The notes below the pieces were generated by a model. That model saw nothing but the letters and a program-made list of their open reading frames with translations. It was not told the DNA's origin and ran no database searches. From Zantedeschia hybrid cultivar (taxonomy: Eukaryota; Streptophyta; Magnoliopsida; Alismatales; Araceae): 64,000 nt of DNA. Where the stretch lies: NCBI GenBank assembly GCA_030544215.1, contig JARZZO010000008.1, positions 27,939,614 through 28,003,613 on the forward strand, read 5' to 3'. The position numbers and the translations under genes were made by a program. This document shows positions 11,331-22,974 of the stretch, one piece after another. Positions within the stretch are counted from its first letter, which is position 1. Each line of letters starts with the position of its first letter.

Positions 11331-12276
11331 CGATTTAATGGACAGATATTTATGGTTTACCCGTCTCTTTAGCATTTTTGGGTTCTCATTCTTATGTAAG
11401 TTCCGGCAGGCTGTACATTCTCTACTTTCAGATGTTCCCTAGAACATATGATCTGATCAACTAACGAACTTCATTCCATCCAGGGCAAGTTTAATCCACA
11501 ACATAGTTCAACATAGTGAATGATCTTATGGGATCTTTCTGCTATGTTTACGTTGCCCATCTTTTCTTTAGTTCGTTGTGAAGTTCTTTTTGTTGGGATG
11601 TTCTGTAGGCAACCAGCCAAGGGTAATGGTGGTTCTTAGCTTATTGTATTCTTTTGTTTGATGCCCTTTCGTCTGTCTGAATATGTAGATTACAGCGCGA
11701 TCTCACTACGTCCAAGTGTTATTTGTTAAGGGAACAACTTCTCATGTAAATTTTTGTTGTTTTCCACTTTGTATAAACGTTCATTAGTAGTATGATAGAG
11801 TACACATGGCATGAAGACATGATCCATCCTTCAATTTGGAGTTTTATTTATAGTGAACTAAGCTGTTTACCTGCAAAGAAAAGGTGCGTTTGTTGAAAAC
11901 CATTAACATGGTTGTGTAGGAACTTGATAAAACCGACTCATTATGCGAATAAGCGTTCGCCGCCCCGCGCCCCCCCGCCCCCCCCCCCCCCCCCCCACAC
12001 CACACACACACACACACACTGTATAAGGAATAAAAAAACTTCCGGAAGCCTAGAATGGCAATAATTTTTTACTTTTGCTTTATTGGGTGCCAAGCTGTAA
12101 TGTTCTAAATACCTTGCGTATGGTAAAGTACAAATACTTTAGCAGAGGTTTTCTTTTTCTCGAAGATGCAGTGTGTATCTGTCAGTATCATAGTTGTCAA
12201 TAGAGATTGGAGTAATCAATAATTGGCGCTAGGACGAGAGATGTAGGGTGCACTGCCAGATATGAACATTATATGA
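11331..12276. other. DRM 3' UTR and downstream flank
   Basis: T-rich, AT-rich sequence fitting a 3' UTR for the first few hundred bases. A C-homopolymer-rich stretch (about 11961-11996) then runs into a (CA)n microsatellite (11996-12019). No coding sequence is seen. Confidence 0.5.
11961..12019. repeat. poly(C) / (CA)n compound microsatellite
   Basis: A C-rich run of about 36 bases interrupted by a few G is followed by about 12 CA units. Such a run is prone to slippage and to assembly error in exact length. Confidence 0.9.
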
Positions 12277-12641
12277 AGGGATGTAAATTGGGGGGTTGGA
12301 CTGGATTATGTTGTAATTTGGGTCTGACTCAAATTCAAAATAACCCCGTTTAATTTTAGTTCAGTTTAAATTCAATTCAGTCTTTATTCAATAGTGAGTG
12401 GGTTGGGTTGGGTTGGACTGGCATTGTTTATAAATGATTTGTTAGAAGTATTTTATTTTTTATATAAATTATTGTAAAAGTCAATAGATTAAATTGAGAC
12501 AGTCTGTTTTCAACTCAACTCAACTTAAATTTAATTAATGTCAATCCAATTTATATAACTTAGACTAACCTAATTTCTTTTAATATAAGTTGGGTTGGAC
12601 TGAGCCACAGGCTTGTCCGTTCAATTGATACCCCTAATTGT
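12277..12641. mobile_element. Candidate MITE with GGGGTNTCAATTGAAC-like ends
   Basis: The left end reads GGGATGTAAATTGGGGGG and the right end is the imperfect inverse (TTCAATTGATACCCCTAA). Between them are many alternations of GTTGGGTTGG with CAACTCAACTC and CAACCTAA types, giving strong self-complementarity. It has no coding capacity. The size and structure fit a degenerate MITE, but the termini are imperfect and no target duplication was resolved. Confidence 0.4.
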
Positions 12642-12974
12642 ATGTCAATAGGTGCGGTTTCTGAGAGATGTCCACACAACTGGGATCCTGGTCATAGCTA
12701 ATTCGTAAAAACGTGATGCTTGGTCCATAGAAAGCTCCTTTTAATGAAGTTCAAACTGGTAGAAGATGGATGTGGTACAACAGGCTGTTTATTTTAGAGA
12801 AATGATACGATCAGCTCGCCCGCACGGCACTTCCATGCGGTCGAGTCTTTTAACCGTCGGATTATGCGAGTAACCTTGATGTAGGAAACCCAGATTAACG
12901 GTAGAAGACGGTGTTACAGCTGGACGTTCTAAGTACGGAGACGCGGGTTTAAAGCAACATCAAATATTACAAAG

Positions 12975-13186
12975 TAGTGTTTGTTTCTATGTTTGGAGTG
13001 TTGTAAATTTGAACTGGTTTTGATTTTTAGTCCAAAGCTTTTAAAACTTAGAATCGATATACGTTGCCAATTTTACCATTGACTTGACATTACTTCGTTT
13101 GAAAATAGTTTAATTTGATAAAAGATTTAATCTTTTTAGTTTTAAAATTATTTTACAATATGTAACGATACATCAAACAACTCCTA
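12975..13186. mobile_element. MITE-like segment nested in the long-TIR element
   Basis: It carries TGTTTGGAGTGTTGTAAAT near its left end, and its right end is TACATCAAACAACTCC. The same motifs mark the Tourist-like elements at 16173-16491 and 21292-21600. The copy is degenerate and its exact ends are uncertain. Confidence 0.4.
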
Positions 13187-13658
13187 AAGTCCAAATATTC
13201 ATTTTTCTATTAAAACTTTTTCTTATAGCCCTAGTGGAATTTTGATTCAAATTAGGTTTATGATAGTTAGATTGCAAAAAAATATTTTTATAGTAGTATA
13301 TAGTATAGAGTAATACTTGTTGCGGTAAGTACAATCTCATTTGTTTATTTTTAAAATTTTTCTAAGGTCAAGTTCATCATGTTCGACATGTCTTTATAAC
13401 TTGGTATCTGATTGAATGGTCCAAAAAAATCTAAAACATAAACAATCGAACTCCAATAAACAGTGAAATTTTTTTTGGGCATGATGGGTCCCGACTTTAG
13501 AAAACTTCAAAAAATAAAAAAAATTAGAAAATAAGACTACATCACATGCGGTGCAGTAAGTGTTACACTATAATATATACGTGTACATGTATTGAATGTA
13601 CACGCATATATATGCTAATTAGACATTTTAAGGTATAATTAGTTCAAATTAATTATAC

Positions 13659-13664
<6 letters not shown>

Positions 13665-13699
<35 letters not shown>
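13665..13699. repeat. (TA)n followed by (CA)n microsatellite
   Basis: About 14 TA units run into a short ACACACAC tract inside the long-TIR element. Confidence 0.9.
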
Positions 13700-13700
<1 letters not shown>

Positions 13701-14054
13701 AAATCTATCCATTCTTTGTAAATATATTTTAAAAAGTAGACATCTCTGCGTATCCAAAAGATGACAAATTATGGTAACTAGAATTTAAACCAGTGTCTCA
13801 ATATTGAAAACCTCCCTCTTTAACGCCGTCTTCTACTGTTAATCTGGGTTCCCAAGATCTAGGTTATTCTCAGAATCCGACAGTTAAAAGGCTTGACCGC
13901 ATGAAAGTGCCATGCGGGCGAGCTCATAGTATCATTCCTCAATTGTTTTAATTAGCGTTAAAGGTCAGTCGTGCCCCCTCACCGAACCCACCCATCCGGG
14001 AACTGTACTTTCTCTTTCCTTCCTTTTTGCAGCCTTCTCTTCCCCTTCTGATCT

Positions 14055-14231
14055 ATGTATGCCTCATCTCTACTTTTGCTTCTCATCTTCTTCTTCTTCT
14101 TCACAACTGTAGCCGTAAGGAAAGATGGTCGCATCATGGAGTCTCTCCCTCCTCTCCATGCCTACACTTGTAAAGAGGGCGTAGTGAAAGCAGCTATTGT
14201 AATGCATGGGCATAAATGTAATTTACTTTGA
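14055..14231 (+). CDS. Possible small secreted peptide (58 aa), unrecognised
   Basis: An ATG at 14055 opens a 58-codon frame ending in TGA. The N-terminus is strongly hydrophobic (SSLLLLLIFFFFFTTVAV, residues 4-21) and would fit a signal peptide cleaved before RKDGR. The remaining ~37 residues hold two Cys (positions 39 and 55) and no family motif that I recognise. Upstream is a CT-rich, leader-like stretch (about 14010-14050). The poly-Leu/Phe run derives from a TTC/CTT-rich tract, so it could be a chance product. It may also be the first exon of a decayed gene. There is no evidence of expression. Confidence 0.25.
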   Translation: MYASSLLLLLIFFFFFTTVAVRKDGRIMESLPPLHAYTCKEGVVKAAIVMHGHKCNLL

Positions 14232-16172
14232 CGTACATGCAGGGTTGTTAAGTGGATTTCCTTGTTTGTCAATCGATAAACAACCTCATTCTTAAAGAAG
14301 AGTATGTGTTTATAGGGCATTATAACAAATTCAGATGTTTAAAGACTAGTTTTCCAGAACGGACTGGCCGGGGGGGGGGGGGGGGGGGGGGCATAAATCC
14401 ATAACCTTATTTTATACTGTGTACGCAACATGCGAAATCAAATCCGCTCCGTTGCATCATCTAAATTTTAATAACCCAGACTTTTCTAAGCATAGGGTTC
14501 ATATTTTTGAAGTGAAATTTGCTGCAATGATACATTCCATTCCAGTCTTAAAACTATCTGAATTTGGCAGCTATAGCTTGCGATCAAAGATTGAATGGTG
14601 GTAGAAGAACAGATCGTGTTTGATGCAGTCCAAACCGTCTGATTACATAGGTGCATGATCCTGCAAGGCCAGACGTTGTGGCGCCACTGCAAGTTGCAGT
14701 AAGCATGTCTCGTTTTTTAACAGGCCTAGCAGCTAGCTACTGATGGGAAGTTGGTTTTGCCGACTCCTCAACAGTGGTGCAAATAGTGTTCAACCAGCTA
14801 TATAGTTCCTCGGCTCGCGTCCCCTGGCACATGGAGAATTGCTATCGTTCTCTTTTCTCTTCTTTTCTGTGCCATTTGTTTTTGAGGGTAGTGAGTCTCG
14901 AAGCTGCCTTTCAAGCCTGCAACTGATGTCCCTATTTTTAAACATTGGCCGGTTCAATTCTATAAAAACAAAAGAACTCTACGCGCCGCTACGGCGGTGA
15001 GACTTTGATCTCCATCTATACGTCTATTGGACTAGCGGCGGACGCAGACATTTTGTCTATGAGGTCTTGGATTAAGTCATATGAGATCTTAAATTGAATC
15101 AGTGGAATCCTGAACTGAGTTAGTGGAGTCTCAAATTAGACTGCTTTGAATTAGACTAATGAGTTTGGCAAAATTCAATGAGGTCCCAAGACCCCATTAG
15201 ATAACTACTGGATCCACCACTGTATTAGACGCTACACAACCAACGAATAAGTTTGTGATCAACTATGCATTATTTTACCTTTGATGAGTACAATTGTCCT
15301 GCTTGTAGGGCTGTCAAGACGGATCCAAAATTTAAGGCCCTGAATTGTTAGACCGGCCGTACCCATTAACTTAATAACATTAACTTTCGTTAATTGAGTA
15401 ATAACCGCTGCACTGGAGCACAATGCACCGCACTGAGCCGCAGTGCCGTCGGAGCGCATGAGCCATTGGATCAAGTAAGAGTGTGATTCTTTCTTTATTT
15501 ATTTTTTTAACTGTTTATCAAAGATCGGATAGTATGAATGGTTCTTTTAGGATTGCCCTTACCCTTGATATTAAAAAAATATAAAAAGAATTGCATCTGT
15601 TGTAGATCAGACAGTCATTAACCCTCAGTGCAGTAGGTATTACTCTTGTTAATTTAAATTCTTTAAATAAAATTATATACCCATTTCAACTAGACAGGGG
15701 AATTAAAGATAAAAAAAATTTCTTTTAGGATCATTTGAGGTATGAATCCCATGACAGCATCAAAGAAAGATGCCAGATCCGAAATTAGACCTGATTATCC
15801 ATTTTACCCAGAAGTGTTAATGGTACGGTTTGGATTTGGGTCCAACATTTCGGGTCCGACTCTATAGTTCCGGCCCACTTACAGTCCTACCTGCATGCAT
15901 TGGCCATAAACCATATAGCGCACGGATTTCATTCGCTTACCATATAATGGCTAAAACCATTTTTTGCACATTTGTTTAAGCCGTATGGTCATGTTGTTTA
16001 GGCCTCGCCGCTTTTTTTCTTTTCTTTTATTGAAATCGTCAGGAGATTAGGCTCAGGTTTGTCAAAAAGATGGCAATAACCTACCTACGAAGTATTAAAG
16101 AGTAGTTTTGTTGATGGCCATCTTCGTCTACAAATGATTGCGTTAAACATGAGTCAGGACGAATGTAAACAA
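14232..16172. other. Intergenic sequence, no gene recognised
   Basis: AT-rich intergenic DNA with a 22-base G run (14370-14391). A small segment near 15040-15230 repeats phrases of the GAGGTCTTGGATT/GAGATCTTAAATT type. Segments near 15600-15640 and 15830-15890 use phrases seen in other repeats of this window (CAGTGCAGTAGGTATTACTC; TCGGGTCCGA). Nothing is assigned with confidence. Confidence 0.4.
14370..14391. repeat. G22 homopolymer
   Basis: An uninterrupted run of G. On the complementary strand it is poly(C). The exact length is uncertain in any sequencing assembly. Confidence 0.9.
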
Positions 16173-16491
16173 GGGGTTGTTTGTTTTAATGTAAAACTTT
16201 GTAAATTATTGATTTTAAAACAAGTGAAATTTTCTTGTTTTAAAGTCGAAAAAATATTTGTTTAGTTGTTTGTAAAATAAAATAAGAGGAATACTTCAAT
16301 CTTCTTATTTTGATTTACGGTGGATCTTTACTGTAAATGAAAACAAGACAATTGAATTGTCAAGTGAGCACAAAAGGTCCAGACATGTTTTTACTTTACA
16401 TTATTTTACATCATGCCAAGTAATCGAAAACATCGTAAAATAAAACAATTATTTTAAATTACATTGTTCTACGTTAAAACAAACAACTTCC
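16173..16491. mobile_element. MITE, TIR GGGGTTGTTTGTTTTAATGTAAAAC type
   Basis: The left end GGGGTTGTTTGTTTTAATG and the right end GTTAAAACAAACAACTTCC are inverse to each other over about 20 bp. The ~320-bp interior is AT-rich and non-coding. A related copy stands at about 28965-29250 with the same internal order (GATTTTAAAACAAGTG, a TTTGGTTGT TTGTAAAA block, AATTGTCAAGT, the inverse end). Confidence 0.65.
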
Positions 16492-17517
16492 AAATGTAAC
16501 ATGTTTAATTAACCACACCTGAAAGAATATTCTTTCAGCCTTACGGAGATAGAAGTGATGGTGTTTTAGGTGTTACAATCGTCGTTATCACTGATCAAGA
16601 GAACTGTTCTCTGTCCCATACATCTGCTGGGTCCAATTTTCCCCCCCTCCTTTCTCCATGAATTGTGGGCAATCAACATAAACAAGCCAAAAGAAATGGG
16701 TCTGTAGTTCTTGAGCTACTCGACGGCAAAGTGCTGTTAAACAAACCTGCGACATGGAGCTTCTATACTCCAACTCTGTGCTCAAGAAATTGGAGATCAT
16801 ATTTCCCATAGTTTCAACAACACAGTTTTTTGTTTTTTTTGTTTGTTTGTTTAGACTCGCTAACTAAGCTGTCTAGTTTGGTGCAAAATATCATAAAAAT
16901 ACTGTGAGATATAAGAAATGATATTTTATAGTTTTATGATAGCTTACGTCGAATCAAACGACTCTTTGCACAAACAAGGTTAGAATTTTTCTTTGAGAGA
17001 GATGTCAACTGTCAAACGAATAAATATTTGAGGTGAAAAGGAGAGATTTGATAGTGGTATGACAAGGAAGAGAGATAGATACATAATAATATATATTCCT
17101 GTGTACCTCAAAAAACTAGTATATATAGCTTTATGTTTACGTTGGCAACTGGTTTTGCATTGGCTTTGCCATTGTGCTGCTGTGGATGTAAGAGTTTCGA
17201 ATTGTTGTCTTTCTTACTACGGATAGAAGGTGCGGAACCCACAAGGCATGGACGAGGTGGGGGTCCTCACCCTTGACCTAACCCCTTTCATCACCAAATG
17301 TTTGAAGACGTTTCTTTGGCTCTTTATTTATTTTGTCTGTGCTGAGCTTTAACTTTGTCCGCCGATCTCATAGATACTATTAGTTAATTTATCTGAAACC
17401 CCCACCGAGGGATGTGACCTCATGAGATTGAGACAGTCATAATCATAGAGTTAACAACAAGGGTCTATCATGGTACAAATGGCCTAAACATCCTCTACTT
17501 TCCAAGTGGTGATAAGG

Positions 17518-17558
<41 letters not shown>

Positions 17559-17636
17559 GATGTATAGGCCCTTTAGTTTGTTCATGAATCTTAAGTGGTT
17601 AACTCTGTCCTCTTCAAACCTAAAACGTGTGACTTT
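16492..17636. other. Intergenic sequence, no gene recognised
   Basis: AT-rich sequence with a (GTTT)n-like tract near 16825-16850 and a TC microsatellite at 17521-17554. No exon or RNA gene is seen. Confidence 0.4.
17521..17554. repeat. (TC)17 microsatellite
   Basis: A perfect TC dinucleotide run. Confidence 0.95.
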
Positions 17637-17915
17637 GCCTCACTTTGATAGCAGAATAAGAGAAGAATAAAATTCCTTATTTTACGAATAAGATTAATTC
17701 CACTTTGATATGCAGAATTAGTTATAATCATTAGAATTATTTATTCTTTGAATAAACAGAATAAATAATTTCATGTAAGACTCAAAAATTATTTATTCTA
17801 TCTATTCCGCGGGTGAGTCTCATACCACTATCAATCAGAGGGAAATGCCCCTTATTTTGGTATAAACAATCCGATATAGGTAATTTCAGATAATACATTT
17901 TGCTATCAAAGTGGA
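17637..17915. mobile_element. Candidate MITE with CACTTTGATAGCA ends
   Basis: The left end CACTTTGATAGCAGAATAAG is mirrored by TTTGCTATCAAAGTGG at the right. A second start-like copy, CCACTTTGATATGCAGAAT, lies about 60 bp inside, so one element may have been inserted next to or into another. The interior alternates GAATAA/TTATTC phrases and is non-coding. A sister-type element sits in the RBM48 intron (59149-59338). Confidence 0.55.
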
Positions 17916-19259
17916 ACGAAATTAAGGAACAGATGAGATAGAGAAGCCGCTACCTAGCCGCAGCATGACATGAATGACATATACTTTCCCACTTTTCAAA
18001 TTGTGATAAGGGGGTTGGCCAAGGAAAGGACAAGACCCGTTGAACTAGAGCAACCAAATGCATATATAATTGGTTAGGTGATGAAATAAAGGGGAGGACA
18101 GCTTGAGCTAAAGAAGTTCAAGTCCGAGAAGCATGCTTCAACACCATATTCCACTTCGTTAAGAACACGAAAACGATTTGAATAAGTCCCTCAAATGCGT
18201 ACGTTTGCCATAAGTTTAATGCACTTTGAATAAAGAATTCATTGGAAAATGAAGCGTGGGGTACTTTGGAACTGATCGTAAGAGATTTATTTTTCCTGTA
18301 AAATGGTTATTTTCTTTAGACTCTATGATGAAGTTGCGTGATGGAAGGTTGAAACTTGAAAGGGTGCTCGGCTTGGATGCTGTCCTTTAAAGTAGCAAGT
18401 ATGAAGTCCCCTTCTCTCCTATAGGAAGAGCTAGAGTCTAGGTTATGCCAGCCTGCAAAGTAGTAGTTCTTTGAACCTGTTCTAGTTTTTTTTTCTTTCC
18501 TATCTTATATGAATGCTGTCCTCTCAGTCTTTTTGTCCCTTTAACTACTCTCTATCCCCCCATTGGCGGTGGAGAAGTATTGATAGAAAGGGGAACTTTC
18601 TTCATAGGGTGATGAAGATGTGGTTGTCTCCTTCTAGCCTCCTTCTTAGACGTGCATGAATTCTATGAGTTGTCACTGAGCACGTCCCCCGGAAAATATG
18701 TACGGATCATTGCATAAAAAGAAATGATATCATGTTCATCAATTATTCCCCTTGAACAACTTCACGTGAATATACAATTCAAGTCAGAGGGAAGCTCCTC
18801 TATGAGAGATAGATATATATATAAAAGTCACCATGGCCGGTTTAGTTAGCACCTAACATCAGAACCGAAGGCATCTAAAATATGCATGGGTAGCTGTCTA
18901 GGTAAGGCAAAAGGCATGTATTTGCATACAGACCCTTGTTAAAGTCTTTAATTGTGAAAAAAAATATATTTGCATGTATAGCCTTGGTGCATGAATGTGC
19001 ACATATGCCTAGGAAGTTAAGATACATAAGATTTTTGTCTGAATCAATGACCTAGTGGTTCAATGGACAGGCTTCAAGCTTGCCAACCATCAAATTATCA
19101 AGACCACGGCTTGCTGCACACCCGCAGGTGTGCATTGAGAATTGCCCAATTATCAAATAGGAGCTACTGGGGCTATCAACAGTATAGGTCTGGATTAATC
19201 TGTAAGATGTCATTGGTCCACGTTCGTAACTAGATAGATAACACATAGACTAAACAAAA
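17916..19259. other. Intergenic sequence, no gene recognised
   Basis: AT-rich sequence with no reading frame, RNA gene or repeat that I can support. A segment at about 19045-19150 has a weak tRNA A-box-like phrase (CTAGTGGTTCAATGG) but no matching B box. Confidence 0.4.
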
Positions 19260-19640
19260 TTTTCACAGATAGGCTGACAAATATTTAATAAGTGTGCACG
19301 ATTTTGTACATGACAGGTAGATATAACAAATATTTCATAGATGAGATAAATATGTCTACAAAAATATTTGTCATGTCTGAAAAGTATTTGTCATTCATAT
19401 GCATGTGTGTACAAATTTTTAGACGTGCGTATATGTACAAATTTTTGGGCACGATAAATATTTGCAGGTTCTACAAATATTTTTCAGGCCTGACAAATAA
19501 TATTTGTCATGCCTACAAAGTACTTGTCACATTTGAAAAGTATCTATCATTTTTATACATGTAGGTATAGATTTTTGAGCGTGACAAATATTTTATAGAC
19601 ATTACGAATATTTCGTGAATATGACAGTCACACTGACGAA
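19260..19640. repeat. Array of dispersed ACAAATATTTGT-type palindromic motifs
   Basis: Within about 380 bp the core ACAAATATTT(GTCA) or its inverse recurs many times, e.g. GACAAATATTTAATA, AACAAATATTTCATA, AAAATATTTGTCATG, AAAGTATTTGTCA, ACAAATATTTTTCAG, TAATATTTGTCATG, GACAAATATTTTATAG. Because the core is itself near-palindromic, the stretch can fold in many registers. There is no coding signal. It may be the inside of an unrecognised MITE or a degenerate minisatellite. Confidence 0.55.
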
Positions 19641-19822
19641 GAATTTATCACAATGAAAAATCTACATGTGTATTAAATGCTTGTCAGGTCATTGTGAAAA
19701 AACTACTCAATTCATGTGTTGCGTGCCAATGTGAAACTAATGACATCCTGTATTGCTGCCATGCAAAGCACTGCGACGAGTATTACTTAATAGGTACTAG
19801 GTAAGGTTTTAGGTCCACTTAT

Positions 19823-20198
19823 GGGTGTTTACTATTTGATTTGTTTCAGAGAGAATAAAATTTTAGAAACTAAATTTAACCGCAATGGAAAGCCAAATCA
19901 AATCAAACTGTAAAAGTTCAAAACTGAACCAAATCAAGCTGAAATAATATAATGGACCATTATGATTAGATAATTCATTTTTATATTATTTTAAAATAAT
20001 AATAATTCAAAAATATTATTTAAAATTTATTTAGATGTTTGATTTATGAATAAGGAAAACCAAATTAAACTAAACTTCTTAATTCGTTTGATTTCAAACT
20101 CAAATCAAAATTTTTAAAAGTTCAAACTGAATCAATTCAAACCAAGCTGGCGAGTTCGATTTGATTTTTCTATTTGAACTGAATAATTAACACCCTAG
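19823..20198. mobile_element. Candidate MITE, GGGTGTTTACTATT ends
   Basis: The left end GGGTGTTTACTATTTGATTTG is matched by the inverse of the right end AACTGAATAATTAACACCC. The inside is rich in AAATCAAATCAAACTG / AACTGAATCAATTC phrases that are self-complementary. Total length is about 375 bp and it is non-coding. The target duplication is unresolved. Confidence 0.5.
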
Positions 20199-20343
20199 GG
20201 TCCACTCAACTTCTTAGCGCCAAACTCTAATAAATTTGAAAAATGAGCCCAATTTCGACCCGGAGCAAATGCAAAGAAGTATGATTGTAAATTTACTTAA
20301 GAAATTATGAATTGGGTAAACAAGTATATCCATACTCAAATTT

Positions 20344-20700
20344 GAGTAATGCTTGCTGCAATTCCTCCCAATCGCAATGGAGGATTGCAGTGGATAAAAG
20401 AAATTATTTTTTTTTTAAAGTCGGTCACGAAGTGTCTTATCCGGCCGTATAGTGCAATGCCCAATCGGGCAATTCAAAAAAATAAAAAATAAAAAAATGT
20501 TATTGGACTTGGCTCATCAAGGGGCATTTTTCACTGTTCATTGGATCGGTTTTTGAGTTTTCGAATTTTTTTAAGTATCTTGATCGGGCATTGCATTGTG
20601 CCGGATGGACACCTCATGGTCAATCTAAAAAAAATTTAAGAATTTTGTTTTTCTTTTACCCACTGCACTGTCCCATTGAGCATTGCAGCAAATATTACTC
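20344..20700. mobile_element. Mutator-like MITE (GAGTAATGCTTGCTGCAAT TIR), 357 bp
   Basis: The left terminus GAGTAATGCTTGCTGCAATT pairs with the inverse of the right terminus GCATTGCAGCAAATATTACTC. The flanks are CTCAAATTT (20335-20343) and CTCAAACTT (20701-20709), a 9-bp target duplication with one mismatch. The interior has an inverted pair around TGATCGGGCATTGCA / TGCAATGCCCAATCGG. It is non-coding. Same family as 45679-46162, 47212-47607 and 48236-48749. Confidence 0.8.
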
Positions 20701-21291
20701 CTCAAACTTAAGGGGTCCAAATGCAGTCTGTATCCGATTTGACAGCTGTAGGAGCCACGATAAGAATGAAGTCAATGTCTTGGTTCAGAAAAGAGAAAAG
20801 TCGATGTCAAGAATAAAAACACAACAGCGTAAGGTTGTGCATTAGCTGACATACTCATGCGTAGAAATAGGAGCCACGAATGGAATTCGCCATGCTTCAA
20901 ACTCCCATTTCTCGTTCTAATGCTCAGCGGGTTATTTGGATTCCTGCGAATGGTGGAATGTTCAGATTTTGAAGTTATGGGTTAAATCGATTTTGGCTTA
21001 CCGTCATTTTTTTTTTAAAACATACACAAGGATGATGCTCCGATAAAATGATTGATCTCAATATCTGATTTTGGTATTTACATCAATCCAGGCAAAAGGA
21101 ATTTAAGAATTTTAGTATTCTACATTTAACCAAACAAAAGGAATCTAAGAATTTTATCTTTTTCTTTATAGTGTTTTACCCAGACTGAATGACCCTTAAA
21201 TATTCTTTCTTTTCCTCTTTTACTCCCGACCATTTTCCTTTATATTACTTTTGCTCTCTAATATTCTTGCTTTTTCTACTACCCTCTCTAA

Positions 21292-21600
21292 GGGGTCGTT
21301 CGGTGTGCTGTGAAACATTGGAAAACTACACATCATAACATAATGTTTTTTATATGTTTGAAGTGTTGTAATCTGTTTTACAATGTTGTTTGCACGTTTG
21401 GAGTGTTGTAAATTATTATATTTTAAAGTTGATGGACCAACTCTTTTTGGCCGATACCAAATTTCATTTAAAACTACCAAAAACCAAAATCAGAGGATTT
21501 AAAACTGGTGATTTTAGAATGGCAAATTTTATTTTTTGATTTTAAAATAATTATTTTATCATATTTTACAACATATTAAACAACTTCTAAAATGATCCCC
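21292..21600. mobile_element. Tourist-like MITE, 309 bp
   Basis: The left end GGGGTCGTTCGGTGTGCTGT and the right end CTTCTAAAATGATCCCC form imperfect inverted repeats. Further in, AAGTGTTGTAA and TTTTACAACA pair. It has almost the same length and the same internal plan as the element at 53113-53420. TAA lies at its left edge and TTA at its right, so the target duplication is not perfect here. Confidence 0.65.
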
Positions 21601-22971
21601 TTATTACAAGAGGAGGAGGCTTTTACGATGAACTTTTTATGCGACCATAAATCTTACATATGAAGTTGCTTTAAGTGGCATCATTCTACGGCGCCATATA
21701 AATCAAACATAATGCAGCGTGGTGTGGACTGGCAGTAACAAGAAGTTTGATGGGTCGAAATCTTGTTCACCGGAATCAAGGTCCTCCGTCTGTGGTCGGA
21801 GGGCTAAGGATTAGCTGTTCATACAAAAGAGAACACCATTAAAGACTCCTATTAATAGTTCGAGAGATCTGTCTCCGATGCTTAAATCCGAATGTTAAGA
21901 GTATGAAGAAAATAGAGAGAGATCGGGTTGATTAGAGTTTACCGTAACCTATGAGCTTAGGGGTCTTTCTATAATTGCGCAGAGCATTGTATGGATGCAA
22001 TTCCGATCGGGAAACTAGACTTGGGGGTGATCCCAAACCGGAAAAGATTTTTCCAGGAAAGCTGAGTTTGGAATGGATTCTCAGACTCATTTTACTCTAC
22101 CCAGAGTTGCAGACAGACTAGGTTGAGAGAAGTGAAGCCTCCCAATCTGAGCTGAGTTCCGAGTGAGGTTGGGTTCTTAGTCAGATCGGGTTGGCCCGAG
22201 TGTTTTGTTAGAGAGCGGAATCGAACCCTACCGCCCCATTCAATCACCTGATCTTGATGTTAAGGCTGTTGGGGGCCAGTTTAGGATCTTTCTCGGATTG
22301 AGTCTAGGCTAGGGCCCAAACTGAGTGGCGTTAATTAATCTATCTTGGCGGGGTGTGAGCTCCCTGGTTGTGGTTTCTCTTGAAGAGTGGCATATCTGCA
22401 AATTCATTGCTTACGATGTGATTTTGCATTACACTAATCCTAAGAGGGGTGCATCATGAGAGACGCAAAATTAACACTAAACAATGCACAGGCTTGCTCC
22501 ATGAGGTGCAAAAGGTTACAGGCTCTAACTAGGATAATATATGAAATTAATGGCCCGTTGGGCATGGAGGATGGCATCATCACCACGAAGCAGCCGCAGC
22601 CGGGACAAGTGCATGCCAGCACTGCTCTGAAATTAAACGGCGTTATCGGTTTCGTACATAGAAGAGACCAGAAAGAGTTCTTGTAATTAATTAATACCCA
22701 GCAATAGGCATGGACTAATGAGTAGATTAATCGTTCGACCTTGGATTGGAGAGGTGTGCTACATGGATTTTGTGTGTTCCGTGCAGTATCAACTCATTTC
22801 GGTTTTATAAAGTCTATACCTCTATATATATATATATAATTTTGATATAATAAAATATTTTCAGTATATTCAATCTGTCCAGAGCGAATGTTAACTGTTA
22901 GATTTATTTTGTAAGTATCTCCTGTTGGATCAACTTATTCTCTTTTCTTCCTTTAAAGCAATAATAAAGAT
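21601..22971. other. Unassigned, possibly old LTR-like repeat
   Basis: From about 21740 to 22420 the composition shifts to a more GC-balanced sequence with phrases such as CTCCGTCTGTGGTCGGAGGG and TCCGATGCTTAAATCCGAATG. That style is common in plant LTRs, but no second copy, primer-binding site or coding domain is present in the window. A 76-codon frame at 22456-22686 has no recognisable similarity. No function is assigned. Confidence 0.3.
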
Positions 22972-22974
22972 TTA

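Larger units (their letters stand above)
12797..13940. mobile_element. 1.14-kb non-autonomous element with ~120-bp terminal inverted repeats
   Basis: The left arm (12797-12916) starts GAGAAATGATACGATCAGCTCG and contains CATGCGGTCGAG, AACCGTCGGATTATGCGAG and CCCAGATTAACGGTAGAAGACGG. The right arm (13820-13940) carries the inverse of each: CCGTCTTCTACTGTTAATCTGGG, AATCCGACAGTTAAAAG, CTTGACCGCATG, CGAGCTCATAGTATCATTCCTC. No transposase is encoded. The interior holds smaller MITE-like segments (12975-13186 and about 13305-13575) and a (TA)n run. Long arms with little interior coding fit a Mutator-like or foldback non-autonomous element. No clean target duplication was found. Confidence 0.7.

Noticed and set aside
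19045..19150. Possible SINE or tRNA relic with A-box-like CTAGTGGTTCAATGG
   Set aside because: No B box at the right spacing and no 3' tail.
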